A stretch of DNA of 64,000 bases. Source: Amia ocellicauda (Eukaryota; Chordata; Actinopteri; Amiiformes; Amiidae). Numbering within the stretch: position 1 is the stretch's first letter; the number at the start of each line of letters is the position of its first letter. This document shows positions 21,103 to 32,573 of this stretch, piece by piece. Under the pieces are notes generated by a model that worked only from the letters and a program-made list of their open reading frames with translations, did not search any database and was not told the origin of the DNA. Location: contig NC_089863.1 of the NCBI RefSeq assembly GCF_036373705.1, positions 21,884,619-21,948,618 on the forward strand, written 5' to 3'. The translations under genes and the position numbers were made by a program.

Positions 21103-21194
21103 AAACCAGGGGGGCAGGGAGCTTTGACAATGGGAGATGTTCCACTAAGGAAAGGAAACCAAGGCAAACTGCCAGTAGGAAAGTCCTGAAATGT

Positions 21195-22079
21195 TTGTAC
21201 CTCAATGCCAGGAGTATAATGAACAAGATGTTAGACTTGGAAGCCACAGTGCTGGTGTGTGACTATGATGTTGTAGGAGTGACAGAAACATGGCTTACAG
21301 AAAATGATGGGGATGAATACAAGTTGGAAGGATATACACAGTTTAGGAGAGACAGGCAAAATCAAAGAGGGGGTGGGGTAGCATTATATGTGAAAAATGA
21401 CATTGAGGCAGAAGAACTTGTATTAGATCCCAGTAACGGAACAGAATCTTTGTGGGTGAAACTTTTGAACAAGAGATCTGGAGGATTAGCGGTAGGAGTG
21501 TGTTACAGGCCACCAAACTCAGATATTCAGAAAGATGCTGCATTGTAAAGTGTAATCAGGACTGCATGTAGCAAGGATGTGGCTGTTATAATGGGGGATT
21601 TCAATTTCCCAAACTTAGACTGGGAAAGCCCAGTGGGGACTACAGAAGCAGAAATGGAAATGGTTGAGATGGTAAATGACTGCTTTCTAACTCAATTTGT
21701 CAGGGAACCAACCAGAGAGAGCGCATGTATTGACTTGATCTTTTCAAATGACCAAGATAGAGTCAGGGGGACAGTAGTTAGAGAACCAATGGCAAATTGT
21801 GATCACAATATGGTTGTCTTTGAGGCATTCTTTCAAAAAACAAGGTCCAAGTCTAAAACAATGGTCTACAATTTTAGAAAAGCAAACCTTGAAGGTATGA
21901 GACGGCACTTAGAAGAGGTAGACTGGAGCACACTGGATGCAGAGTTAGTTGAAAATGCATGGGTATATTTTAAGAATATACTACTCGAGGCTCAGGAGCA
22001 ATTTGAACCAAAACTTAGCAAATTGAGGAACAAAAATCATTGGCCAAAATGGTATAATAGAGGTATGCAAAAAATATAA
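21195..22079 (+). pseudogene. CR1 ORF2 endonuclease domain, one nonsense codon
   Basis: APE-type endonuclease: NARS near the start, ETWL (metal-binding Glu), GGGVALYV, CYRPP, GDFNFPNLDW, and NCDHNMV with the catalytic Asp-His. An in-frame TAA at 21546-21548 replaces a Tyr codon seen in copy 4. A one-base loss near 22070 ends the frame before RT. The nuclease nicks target DNA for target-primed reverse transcription. Confidence 0.87.
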
Positions 22080-22090
22080 AGAGGAAGACA

Positions 22091-23234
22091 ATGTTGTATA
22101 GTGCATACAAAAGGGATGGTGACGAAACAAAATACATAGAATATGTTGAGCTGCAAAGAGATCTTAAGAAAGGGATCAGGAAAGCAGAGAGGGAATTAGA
22201 AAGAAACATAGCTCTTGGAGCTCAAACCAATGCAAAGAGCTTTTTTCAATATCACAACAGCAAGCGGTTAATAAAGGAGGAGGTGAAACAGATAAAGGGC
22301 AAAAACGGAGGTATCTTGGAAATTGAACAAGATGTGGCAAATATTCTAAATGAGTATTTCACAGAGGTTTTTACAAAAGAAAAAACAGATGACATGCCAC
22401 AGGTTGACAATCAGTCCAGTCAAACCCTAAGAGAGATCAGGATAAATGAGGAGGAGGTACTAAAGGGACTAGCAGAATTAAAAACAAACAAATCACCTGG
22501 GCCAGATGGGATAATTCCAACAGTACTTCAAGAAAATAGGTGGCTCAGCAGATACAATCTTGGCAGCACAGGCTATTCAGAGGAACTTAGATAATATTCA
22601 GTTGTGGGCTGACACCTGGCAAATGCAATTCAATGTGGACAAGTGCAAGGTAATACATGCAGGTAACAAAAATGTCCACTATAATTACACTATGGGAGGT
22701 ACAGATCTACATGAAGTAACGCATGAGAAAGACCTAGGAGTCTATGTGGACTCCTCACTTTCTCCATCCAAGCAATGTGGGGAAGCAATAAAGAAGGCAA
22801 ACAGAATGCTAGGGTATATTGTCAAAAGTGTAGAATTTAAAACAAGGGCAGTCATGTTAAGACTGTACAATGCGCTAGTTAGACCTCATCTGGAATACTG
22901 TGTACAGTTCTGGGCACCACACTTCAAAAAGGATATTGCTGCCTTAGAGGCAGTTCAGAGGAGAGCAACCAGACTTATTCCAGGTCTTCAAGGGAAAGTC
23001 CTACTCGGAGAGACTGAGAGAACTGAACCTTTTCACCCTGGTACAGAGGAGACTACCCGGGGACAGAAATGGAAATTGGGCTTCAAGGCATTCAAAACGG
23101 AAAACAGGAGACACTTCTTTACACAGAGAGTAGTCACAATCTGGAATAAACTACCCAGCGATGTGGTTGAAGCTGAAAGTTTGGGAACATTTAAAAATGG
23201 TCTGGAAAGGATCCTTGGATCACTTCGATATTAA
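22091..23234 (+). pseudogene. CR1 ORF2 RT remnant, palm deleted
   Basis: Same structure as 11672-12815: pre-RT and SPGPDG block (22091-22594), palm deletion, then out-of-frame thumb/C-terminal part (22560-23234). No FADD catalytic block is present. Confidence 0.85.
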
Positions 23235-23360
23235 TGAACACCAAACGAGCACGATGGGTCGAATGGTCCCCTCTCGTTTGTTAACTCTCTTAAAAGTGTC
23301 TGAAGCAGCATGAAAGAGCACACTAGGCAGCTGAGAACAGACAGAGAGGGGAGTGTATAT

Positions 23361-23426
23361 TGCATTGGCCGGGAATTGAACCCGGGTCTTGGAAGGCAGC
23401 TATGCTAACCACTATACCACCAACGC
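23361..23426 (-). pseudogene. tRNA-Gly(TCC), 6-nt internal deletion
   Basis: Only 66 nt: the 3' strand of the anticodon stem is missing, so the anticodon arm cannot form. Loop TTCCAAG is still readable. Clear pseudogene. Confidence 0.85.
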
Positions 23427-23652
23427 TCAGAAACTGCTTCCCCACAATATCTCACTGTGGTCGAACATGATTCCAGGATTGCAAAGTGGCAGGCAATTCG
23501 TTTTCCAAATTGCAATCGGTGAACATTTGGGAAGCCCTGCGATATCAGCAGTTTTCTGTTCCTGAGTGCGGAAGGAAAATGTCCATTAGCATCTTTCCAG
23601 ATTGCACTTAATTCAGACCTTTCCGAAATGAAACAAAACCAAAGTTGAAACA

Positions 23653-23724
23653 TAGAAGAGGATGGTTTCGATCCATCGACCTCTGGGTTATGGGCCCAGC
23701 ACGCTTCTGCTGCGCCACTCTGTT
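23653..23724 (-). tRNA. Initiator tRNA-Met(CAT), acceptor damaged, module B2
   Basis: 72 nt. The T loop ATCGAAA is intact here, unlike copies B1 and B3, and the anticodon loop CCCATAA is intact. Acceptor AACAGAG/CTCTTCT has two mismatches. Confidence 0.85.
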
Positions 23725-23993
23725 CTTTGGGCACTCACCCACCTGTTAACGTCACAGCCACTCCTATATTGCATATTGCAAGCAATACAAGTTTGCAAAG
23801 CCCTGTGTTATTTCCACTTTCCTGTTCAAGACTGCACACCGAGCTTCTCCATGCGCTGGAGCAGCTTTCCAGGTTTCAGTGCCTTCACATTTCACCCTGT
23901 ATGTGCTGTGGGAAGCATCATGTCAATTGTTTTGAACTAAGCGGATCGGGGCTCAGTCTGAGCTCAGATCCGAGCTTAAAAATGACCGTGCTT

Positions 23994-24066
23994 CTGAGCA
24001 GCTGGGACTCAAAGCCACACTCCCTGGCTTAGGAACCCAGTGTCTGATCCACTAGGACACGGGGGC
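23994..24066 (-). pseudogene. tRNA-Arg(CCT) relic, module B2
   Basis: Same relic as 13589-13661. Confidence 0.75.
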
Positions 24067-24327
24067 TCAGCCAGACAGTATCGGAAAATGGAAATAAATA
24101 AATTAATTTATAAATAAAAAGATGCTGCACGTTACACAATAGACACCAGGTAAAGAAGTGAATAGTTACAGGAACTGTCATGTAGGCTCCTCAACTTGAA
24201 ACGGGCACATACGAACTCCTGTGAAATAACACGAGATGGATAACTACCCCTTCTCTGCTGCAGCAGAATGTGACTACCTATTGCGCAGATTACAATCAAA
24301 TCAAGAAAGAGAGCGGGCTTTGTCGGA

Positions 24328-24398
24328 TGTGGCAGCCGGGAATCAAACCTGAGTCACAAGAATGGGAATCTTGTATGATACCACTACACCACTGGCGC
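24328..24398 (-). tRNA. tRNA-Gly(CCC), damaged, module B2
   Basis: 71 nt, anticodon arm CAAGA-TTCCCAT-TCTTG intact (CCC). The T loop is TTTGATT and the 3' acceptor strand reads CTGCCAC, breaking pairs with GCGCCAG. Likely pseudogene. Confidence 0.8.
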
Positions 24399-24802
24399 TG
24401 CTGGGGAAGCTCTGGCTTGCGTCCTTGAAGCAAATTCATAGAAAGCGTCCCATGGGGCAAGATGATGTCTTAATGATTATCCTTATTAGTCTGTTGTCGA
24501 TCTGCTTAATACGTACCTAGCCAATCACTACATCACAGGTGCAGAGACAATCAGTATGTAGGCGAACACGATTTCGTTAACGTGTGCCCATTTACAAGTT
24601 CAATGAATGTATACATAAATAAAGCAGATCTGGGTTTTCCTCTGAAGCATTAAGGACTGGTTTCATAAATGCGTCCATAAGTCCATAAACGCCACGAGTG
24701 CAACTCTATTGTAGCTGCTGTTACTGTACAATTCATCGTGATACGTGTGTGTTTTATTTCAGCTGTAACTCGCCCTGGTTAAGCACGTCTACGGTGTAAT
24801 TT

Positions 24803-25503
24803 AAAAATATTACAGAAACTGTCGTTTGCAGTTACAAATCTGTAGTAAGAGTAATACGTTAAGGGAGTCAAGTTCAGCAATTTAAAATACAAATCTACTA
24901 GCACATATCTTGATAAAGATTACAATAATAAATATAATAATAATACATAGCAAATATTTATTTTAGTGTTGCACATGGAAAGTTTTCATACAGTAACTTC
25001 TGAATATAATGTTGTCTATAACCTTTTAGCTATTCGTAATATCTCTTAACAGAAACTTGTATTTTTTTTGCTGTCTCCAAATCATCTAAAGCATACAGAA
25101 TAAGACAGCCACAAAAGTCCTTTCCACACCAGGCTCTATCGCTCGTAGTGTTGCTTTCTGTCTTCATTTTTAAAACGAAACACAAAACCAAACCCACAAT
25201 CGCTCCGCTCCTCCCACAACAGGGGGTGGACTTCCGACACTGGCCTGGTTTTCCTGTGGCGCTTTATTAAAACAACAAAAGATAACAGTATGTCTCTGTC
25301 ATTATCAACTGCTTGTGTTGGTGTAGCTTTGAAATTGTTTATTGAGGTCCCGCAACGTTTGGGGTGTAATGCAGAGTAATGTAAAAGTAAAGTAACTAAT
25401 TACATTCTCCAGGAAGTAATAAGTAAAGTGTTTAGTTACTTTTGATATGAGTAACGAGTACAATGTAAGACATTACTTTTTGTGAGTAATGACCCCAACA
25501 CTG
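24803..25503. mobile_element. hAT-like element, right part only
   Basis: Equivalent of 14601-15300 in module 2, ending ACCCCAACACTG followed by CTCTTTTC. Confidence 0.75.
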
Positions 25504-25754
25504 CTCTTTTCCTTCTCTTTTGGCTTGTTTGTTTGTTGTTGAAGGAGATACAAAGTTTGAGAGTGTCTCATTTTATTTCTGAAATATAACTCCCAGAAAG
25601 TATGGTCTTTGTGTTCTTGAAATTGAATAACCTCAAAAGAAAGAAATGGTCCAATGAATTGCCGAGGAAAAGTCTAGCCGCTGTATTCTGGAATGAAGAA
25701 AAAAATGAAATGACAAGGGCAATCAAAGCAAGTAAGACAGTAGGCTGTGTGGCA

Positions 25755-25825
25755 TATGCTAGCCAGAAATCGAACGCAACTCACAAGAACAGGAACCTTG
25801 TATGATACCACTACACCACTGGCGC
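25755..25825 (-). tRNA. Gly-type tRNA gene with CCT anticodon
   Basis: As 1957-2027, with one further change near the 3' end (CATATGC instead of CATACGC). Confidence 0.68.
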
Positions 25826-26075
25826 TGCGGGGAAGCTCTAGATTCTGTCACCGAAGCAAATGCACAAGACATATAAAACGCGTCCCCTGGGGCACAATGG
25901 TCTTTTAATAATTATCTGTAATAATCTGCAGTCGAACTGCTTAATACGTACCTAGCTAATCACTACATCACAGGCGCATGGTTGTCATTCGGGGAAAATA
26001 TGTGTTCACGAATGTTCATCGGAGTGGTTGTCATGCTAAGAGGTCAGTTGGAGTAGAGGGAGCTGGCCATGCCGT

Positions 26076-26148
26076 GCCTCGTTGGCGCAGTAGGTAGCGC
26101 GTCAGTCTCATAATCTGAAGGTGGTGAGTTCGACCCTCACACGGGGCA
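26076..26148 (+). tRNA. tRNA-Met(CAT), elongator
   Basis: Canonical, same as 2278-2350. Confidence 0.95.
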
Positions 26149-26263
26149 AGCACTCTTCCTTTATCTTTGAGTTCTACCACACTGATCTCCAGCTGCAGAA
26201 AAAAGGCGCACACCTGTGCAATAAAGTGGTTGCTTGTGCTGTCTGTAGAAATTCATGGCAAAA

Positions 26264-26336
26264 TGCCAAATCCTGGGATGGAACAAGGGACCTTTAGATG
26301 TTCAGTCTATCGCTCCCCCAACTGAGCTATTTCGGC
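26264..26336 (-). tRNA. tRNA-Phe(GAA), partly degenerate
   Basis: Same as 2466-2538. Confidence 0.8.
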
Positions 26337-26463
26337 CATTGGTGAGATGACGTCGTGATCCCAAAAGTCAAAGTGAAGGAAGCCCTTGGCAGAACACAGT
26401 CATTGAAAAGTTCATTGTTTTCCATGACGTCGGCAACGACTCAATTTGATCACTGCAACACAA

Positions 26464-26546
26464 GTCAGGATGGCCGAGTGGTGTAAGGTGCTGCGTGCAG
26501 GTCATCGTCTCCTGTAGAGGCTTGGCTTTGAATCCCACCTCTGACA
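26464..26546 (+). pseudogene. tRNA-Leu(CAG) relic
   Basis: Same relic as at 141. Confidence 0.8.
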
Positions 26547-27132
26547 AGGGTCCTTTTACCACTCAGGAGCACACACTTACCCGTGCTGGCGACAAGGACA
26601 ACAAGAGTTGAGGACTGTGTTGAAAACGACATTACACAAAGAATTCAATGTTTAAAGAAATACATCAATACATAAATCAATGGACATGTATTTATTCATT
26701 GATTGATTGACTTCAACATGTCTTAATTTAGTCGCTGTACCCACAAAGCAACACTCAGCATAGTGGAGGCTATAGCTCGGCGTTATTGCGTGTACCTTAC
26801 ATGTATCACCCCTGGCACCTGGCGCTGATAACTCCCTACTTTTTGACCACAGTCTGTCTGTGACTTGAACCCGAGAAGTAAAAATGATGCACATGGGCGC
26901 TTGCAATCTCGTTGTTTCAATCACATATCACAGTGGATGCGTACACACGGTGTTTCTCGGAGATTGCTGGGACAGTAACGAATGTGTTCCTTGCTTTACA
27001 TGTCATCTAGCGCACAGTAGCTTTTTCTCCTTCTTTTTGCCCATATCATCCACATATTGTGCCTTTGGGGAACGCCTCCGAAACAGATTTAGAATGCTCT
27101 GAGATTCAAGAAACGACAGTGCAACTCTTTTC

Positions 27133-27160
27133 CAGGGTTGTGGGTAACGCGTTACTAAGT
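27133..27160. mobile_element. hAT-like element, 28-bp left-end fragment
   Basis: Same breakpoint as 10905-10932, here joined to the provirus. Confidence 0.85.
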
Positions 27161-27166
27161 CTGAGT

Positions 27167-27733
27167 TGTAGAACCACGTTGGAAATAAGTGGAGAAGTCG
27201 CGGAGATAAAGCAAATAGAACTTTAATGGAGCCGGCTCGGAAGCTCCACGTCAGAAATAATTCCTTCAGTGAGACTTAATGTTTACAAACATGTGTACAA
27301 CTTTATAGGAAAAATGACGTAACATCTTATGGCCGTTCATCCAATCTGAAGATTTTATGATCTGTCCACCCGTGAAGAGGTGATGGATCCAAAGCAGATG
27401 TCCATCTTTGATGTGCACTAGGAAGATGCGATCCCACGGTCGTCATTTACCTAGTGTCAATCGTTCTTTAACAAAAACAATTCCTGCCTATCTGGAGAAA
27501 CGATTAAGTCATAAACAAATTCTCAGCAGACAGCTGTAGGCTATTTCGGCACTGTGTAATCTTTCATTACTGACAGGAGTTTCTAACAAATCGACCTTGT
27601 TGACCCTTTACTTGTCCTGCTAAATCGAATCTGCTCAGTCTGTATACAAAACTACTTCTAATGCTAGTATTAATATAAAACATTATATAATAATCACAAC
27701 ACACTTTCTTCAACTTCCTATACAGAGTCTTCA
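27167..27733 (-). repeat. 3' LTR, provirus copy 1
   Basis: 567 bp, TG...CA ends. Lacks 16 bp near 27350 that the 5' LTR has. ATTAAA lies near the 3' end on the minus strand and TATATAATG upstream of it. The preceding minus-strand purine stretch AGCAGGGAA is a short candidate polypurine tract. Confidence 0.92.
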
Positions 27734-27795
27734 TTCCCTGCTGTTTGGCAATAGAGCAAAGCGGAAAGAAGCCAAAGAAAAGTTATGTTTATCAG

Positions 27796-28056
27796 TTACA
27801 AGCAAGGGGTTAGGAAGATTTGACGCTGCGTTTTCAGCTCCTTCATCCCAACCCTTCCCCGTGGGGTGTATATGTGTGTACGGCGAGTGTAAGGGTGTCC
27901 CTGCTGTCGGGGAGAGCGATAAGTGTGTGTCCCTAAATGTGAATGTACAGAATGTCCTGTAGGCGTGAGTGAGTGACCTTTGTAATAGTATCTTTCCAAT
28001 GCATCCTTTGGTTTTCCTTGAGTCATGAGGTTTATTGCCTTTGATACTAAATCCAT
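27796..28056 (-). other. Possible post-env open frame, 86 codons
   Basis: Open frame between env and the 3' LTR, unchanged in both proviral copies. No recognised domain; basic and rich in His, Thr and Arg. With copies this similar, conservation is uninformative, so it may be untranslated sequence. Confidence 0.25.
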
Positions 28057-28169
28057 TTGTCCTCAGTCACATGGAGCCTCCAGAACCAAGGGGATAGAAT
28101 AAGATTTGTGTCAATGGGTGTGTGAGTTTTGCTCCTCCCGAGTGAGGGACGGTGTCGTTTAGTAGAAAT

Positions 28170-29366
28170 TTAGAGAAAGTCTGCCAACGAGGGTGTTTTA
28201 ATTGCAGCTGTAACCATAGTAGATACATTATGAGGTTTACAAAGTTGTTGAGATGCTCTTTGAACAGTGTATTTAAGACATAAAAAAGAAACATACAGAC
28301 ATAGCAGAATAGTAACTACCGATATCAATCCTTTTAATACAATCATACCCAGATTATCAAAGGTATCAGCAAGCCATCCCCAGAGGGTTTTTCCTCCGGA
28401 GGACTGGTGTATCTTTGTAGTTGCTTTCCTAATGTGCTCTATAAGATTATAAATGTGTTCAGAGTTATCTGGTATGTAAGTACAGCATTCCTGCCCTATA
28501 ATGGCACATGTCCCTCCTTGTGCTGCTAGCAAGAAATCTAGAGCTAGCCTGTTCTGGAGGGCAACAGTTCGCATAGCCACTATTTCAGTTGTTAAATTGC
28601 TGAGAACTTCAGTTGTAGAAATACTTAATGTTTCTAATATACCAGCTACTAATCTGATTTCCTTTATTGCTCTTCCGACTCCATACATAGGAAATAGTAT
28701 GGAAGCAAACCTGTCTCCTTCCCCTATCTCACCTTTAGGGTGAGTAAATTGTTCTATATCTGGAAGGTATTTATCTTCAGTGTGGCGCAAAGCTGGCACC
28801 ACAAATCCTAAATAACAAGAACCTGTGAACTTACAAGGAAGTTCCCAATATGCCCGCATGCCGCATATCCAATAAGTCCCATTCCATGGAGCGTAAAATC
28901 GACAAGTCTGATACCTAAAGTCAAGACCATCGATAGCCACAGTGTGATTACAAGTACTATTACCTATCAATTGGGATTGCATGGTTTGGTTATAGTATGA
29001 AACACACACAGATCCTTTGTTACTGTGAGCCAAGTCAATATATGGCATTTTAAAATATCTTCTATTCTGATCCATCTTCGGTCTAAAGTACCATTCTCCT
29101 GTGATGCCTAAGGCATAATCATATGCATACCGTACATTAGAGGCAACTCTAAGTTGTGAATAATCAGAAAATACTGGAATTGGAATGGGGATCATTGGAA
29201 CCCCTTTCTTAGTGTCGTGTGGAATGTGGGAACAAACCCAACATTTTGTTTTATTAAGGGCATTTGCATAGGTGCGTGTCATTTGGATAAATTTGTTATC
29301 TGTCCATGATTCAACTAAGGACAGGCAGATCAGTCCAAATACTCTAGTGTACACAGTCGTCGTCAT
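28170..29366 (-). CDS. env: Endogenous retroviral envelope glycoprotein, open frame
   Basis: 398 codons from ATG 29366, starting 40 nt after the integrase stop. Residues 1-20 look like a signal peptide. CWVC at 42-45 is the SU disulfide motif; CX6CC at 287-295 follows an immunosuppressive-like region (about 271-287). Together they mark a gamma-type, covalently linked SU-TM. A hydrophobic fusion-peptide-like segment lies at about 222-238 and the membrane span at about 344-366. Several N-glycosylation sites are visible (for example 126, 136, 140, 162, 257). The SU part is short, about 210 residues, and I see no clear RXXR furin site. It is the only unbroken gene of the provirus. Whether it is expressed is unknown. 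Confidence 0.9.
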   Translation of the reverse strand: MTTTVYTRVFGLICLSLVESWTDNKFIQMTRTYANALNKTKCWVCSHIPHDTKKGVPMIPIPIPVFSDYSQLRVASNVRYAYDYALGITGEWYFRPKMDQNRRYFKMPYIDLAHSNKGSVCVSYYNQTMQSQLIGNSTCNHTVAIDGLDFRYQTCRFYAPWNGTYWICGMRAYWELPCKFTGSCYLGFVVPALRHTEDKYLPDIEQFTHPKGEIGEGDRFASILFPMYGVGRAIKEIRLVAGILETLSISTTEVLSNLTTEIVAMRTVALQNRLALDFLLAAQGGTCAIIGQECCTYIPDNSEHIYNLIEHIRKATTKIHQSSGGKTLWGWLADTFDNLGMIVLKGLISVVTILLCLYVSFLCLKYTVQRASQQLCKPHNVSTMVTAAIKTPSLADFL

Positions 29367-29405
29367 GCTGGATTATCTCTTAGTACCTGTAGGGGGACAA
29401 AACCT

Positions 29406-30640
29406 TTACCAGTTAGGGGAATGTCTCTCAAAATTCAGGAAATCTGCAACTGTTGCTTTCCTAGGAATGAGAAAAGATAAAGGTTTAGTACACAGTTCTC
29501 CTGGATTATAATTTTTAACTTGTGAACAATGTTTCCATCTAGTACCCCCCTCCTGTCCGTCAATACAAACCGAAGTGTCTGTAGAAAGAAGGACATTATG
29601 TGGTCCTGTCCATTTGGGCCTGAGCCCTGGTCTGCTTGGAAATTTTTCACACATTACTTGTGAACCAACCTCAGGAAGTGTTGTTGGCATTTCCTCTTTG
29701 AGTTCCAAGTCTCTGAGGGACTGGAGATCACGTGCTTGTGATCTAAGTTTTTTTAAGTGTGTACATAGCTGTGCCACATACTGTTTAAGATGGTCTTTGA
29801 ATGGAGCACTGGGATCAATGGGACCCCAGATGCCAGCAGGGAGTTGCATAGCTCTCCCTGTCATTAACTCATATGGAGAAAGCTGAGTACTCCGATTAGG
29901 TGATGCTCTAAGTTTATACAGCACAGCGGGGAGTGCTACTCTCCATCCCTTGCCTGTAGTTAACAGGGCTTTTGCCAAACTTTTCTTCAGTGTCCGGTTA
30001 GTGCTCTCCACTAAGCCTGAACTCTGAGGGTGATAAGGTATATGAAATCGTTGTTTTACCCCAGCAGTAAACATGCTTCCTTCATCACCTTACCGGTGAA
30101 ATGAGTCCCTTGATCTGAGTCCATTTGACGGGGCACACCCCATCGAGGAATAACCTCAGTTGCTAGGACTCGTGCTGCAGTGGTGGCAGAGCAGTCCCTG
30201 CAGGGGAAAGCCTCAACCCATTTTGTGAAATGGTCAATTATTACCAAGCAATAGGATGTCCCATGACATTTTGTCAGGGGTCCTGTAAAGTCAATTTGAA
30301 TATTTTCCCACGGACCTCGAGGCCGGGGCTGGTGTGATTTAGTGACTTTGATCGGTTTACCTGGGTTTACTTGTGCGCAAGGAATACACTGTTGACACCA
30401 CTTCGCAGTGTCCCTGCCTATGCCAGGCCACCACCAGTGTTCACGCAATTGAGTTAACATGGCCTTGCGACCCGTGTGAGCTGGGCCATGGTACTGGTCC
30501 AGAAGCATTGACCTAATACACTGGGGTGCTAATACACATTGTAAGTTAGGACTTCGCCACAAACCGTCTGAGTGTACTGCACCTCCCTTAACCCACTCTT
30601 GTACTTCATTCTTCTCACAGTCTTTCTGTAGCTATGCGAG
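29406..30640 (-). pseudogene. pol: Retroviral pol: integrase region, frameshifted
   Basis: The zinc-binding HHCC is readable (H-X3-H, then CQQC), followed by the core Asp in IDFTG, the second Asp in DSDQGTHF, and the Glu in SSGLVES of the next frame. Two breaks are seen: the frame shifts from RNase H at an eight-base homopolymer (30648-30655), and again near 30060, between the second Asp and the Glu. The C-terminal part (29406-30074) runs to the end with a DNA-binding domain-like region. Integrase joins viral cDNA to host DNA; this copy is defective. Confidence 0.9.
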
Positions 30641-30641
30641 G

Positions 30642-32573
30642 TCAGAATTTTTTTTCTAGGATACTCGCAAGTTTACTAGAGCAGGGGAATCCTGATAACG
30701 TCACATGACTGCCTGTCTCTGCTGCCTTTCTCGCAGCTAGGTCTGCAAAGTGATTCCCACGGGTGCGCGGGCATCCATCATCAGAAAGACTCTGATGAGC
30801 TTTCACTTTAACTACTGCTACCTTTTCTGGAAGGTGTGCTGCCTCAGCTAGGGCTATAACATACTCATAATGTTTGATTACTTCTCCTGCTGTTGTTATA
30901 AACCCTCTACATTCCCAGGTTGCCATATAGTCGTGTACTACTCCAAATGCATAGCGACTGTCAGTGAAAATATTAACTTTAATGTCTTTCGCTATTTTTA
31001 ATGACTCAGTCAACGCCACGAGTTCTGCCACTTGGGCTGAACAGTGTCCTGGCAGGGATCCAGATTTTACAACGGTGCTGTCATCCAATACCACCGCCCA
31101 CCCAGTGTGGGGGATTCCATCTATTATTTTCCTGGATCCATCAACATATAGTTCCAAGTCAGGGTCTGTGAGGGGGTTTTCTAGGAAGCGACTGTGGTCC
31201 TCCTGGAGCACCAGCTCAGAGCATGTATGCTCTTCTCCCTCCCCTAACATCCCATCTGCTGGGTTTACTCGTGTGTCTTTTATTATTTGTATGGATTTAT
31301 CTCTGGGGAGCAAAACGGCTTCCCATCCAGCTCGTCTACTATCGGAGACTGAACGCAATTTGCCGGTGTGTAATAATTCAACTAACGTGTGTCCTGTATG
31401 CAGAATCAACTGTGTGTTCATTACAATCGGCTCGCATGCCTGCACTGCCCAAGAGGCACAGTCTACTGCTGCCATAAAGCGATGCATGCCTGCTGCTACC
31501 GTAGGTTGCTTTGTGGAGTAATAGGCGACGGGACGTTGCCTATCCCCATGTTCCTGTGTCAGAACTGCTGTATAATAGATCCCATCTTGGGAATAGTAGA
31601 GGTGAAATGGTTTAGTATGATCTGGTAACCCGAGGGCGGGGGCATTGCTGAGAGCCTGTTTTATTACACGATAGGCTATTTCCTGTTCATGTCCCCAGTC
31701 TATGGGGTCCAAGGGAGCCGGGCTTCCTTTGATTAACGCCTGTATCGGACCTGTGGCTTGTGTGAAATTAGGGATGAAAGTGCGGCAATAATTAAGGAGC
31801 CCCATAACTTTACACACAGCCCTAACATTATGTGGTTTTGGCATATTTTGAATGGCTTCTTGCCTATTATGCGTTATAGATTTTTGTCCTTGTGAAATGT
31901 TGTGTCCGAGATATTGAACCTTAGTTAGGCCTATTTGTGCTTTCTTAGGGCTTGCTTTAAATCCTGCCTTTTGTAAGACACCGAGGACTGTAATTAATGC
32001 GCCTAAGTGTGCGGTCTCATCAGGAGACGCAATCAAAAGATCATCCACGTACTGGATGATTAAACTATCCCAGGGTGTCAGACCCATTGCTTCTAAAGTC
32101 TTGGCCATTGCCTGGTGAAAGAGTGTTGGGCTGTTGTGAAATCCCTGTGGCACTCTAGTCCATGTGTACTGTTTGTCGAATACAGTAAACGCACATTTAT
32201 TTTGGGAATCAGAGTGGAGTGGCAGGCTCCAAAATCCATTGCTAATATCCAGGACCGTAAAAATAGAGTGTTCGGGTTTCAAATCGTTTAATATAGTGTT
32301 GGGATTGGCTACAATCGGGTGTAATCGGGGTGTAACTTTATTCAATTGTGTGTAATCAATTGTAAGTCGCCATGAGCCGTCTGGTTTTGCCACTGACCAG
32401 ATTGGAGAATTAGTGGTTGAATGCGTTTCGCGTATTATTCCTTCATTTTGCAATGTTTGAATAATTGTCTGAACTGCCGTAAAAGCTTCTGGTTTAATAG
32501 GATACTGTTTATGTGCTTTGTGTACTGGACCTGGGATAACTATAGGTTCAATTTGTGCCAGACCACAATCTTG
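30642..32573 (-). pseudogene. pol: Retroviral pol: reverse transcriptase and RNase H
   Basis: A long open stretch from just after a TAA (32574-32576) to TGA 30642-30644. Counting from 32453, RT shows LDIS at 68-71 and YVDD at 135-138; RNase H acidic residues are D438 (YVDGS), E477, D498 (FTDSRYAF) and the Asp of NHFADLAARKAA near 580. Both domains keep their catalytic residues. The upstream TAA plus a frame change separates it from protease, and a homopolymer frameshift separates it from integrase, so no complete Pol is encoded. Confidence 0.92.

Larger units (their letters stand above)
20213..23293 (+). mobile_element. CR1-type LINE with 5' region, copy 2
   Basis: Starts at AAGTATTTAC, the same LINE base at which copy 4 (38542) starts, so this is probably the true 5' end. 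It contains the 5' UTR, a remnant of ORF1, the complete endonuclease region and the palm-deleted RT. Relative to copy 4 it lacks about 340 bp, from the 5' region into ORF1 (joint near 20497). The 3' tail is slightly shortened (CTCTTAAAAG). Confidence 0.88.
23294..24802. repeat. Type B tRNA module, copy 2
   Basis: Same order as copy 1, but lacking about 200 bp between Arg and Gly(CCC) (joint after GCGCAGATTA near 24291), a deletion shared with copy 5 at 49404. Confidence 0.85.
25504..27132. repeat. Type A segment (Gly-like, Met, Phe, Leu)
   Basis: Co-linear with 15301-16928; carries private changes such as an inserted T at 26385. Confidence 0.85.

Noticed and set aside
28067-28294. A 75-codon minus-strand frame overlapping the env end
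   Set aside because: Overlaps the env C-terminus in another frame and has no features supporting it as a gene.
30964-31521. Plus-strand frames of up to 185 codons opposite pol
   Set aside because: Antisense shadows of the RT/RNase H frame, with no domain of their own.
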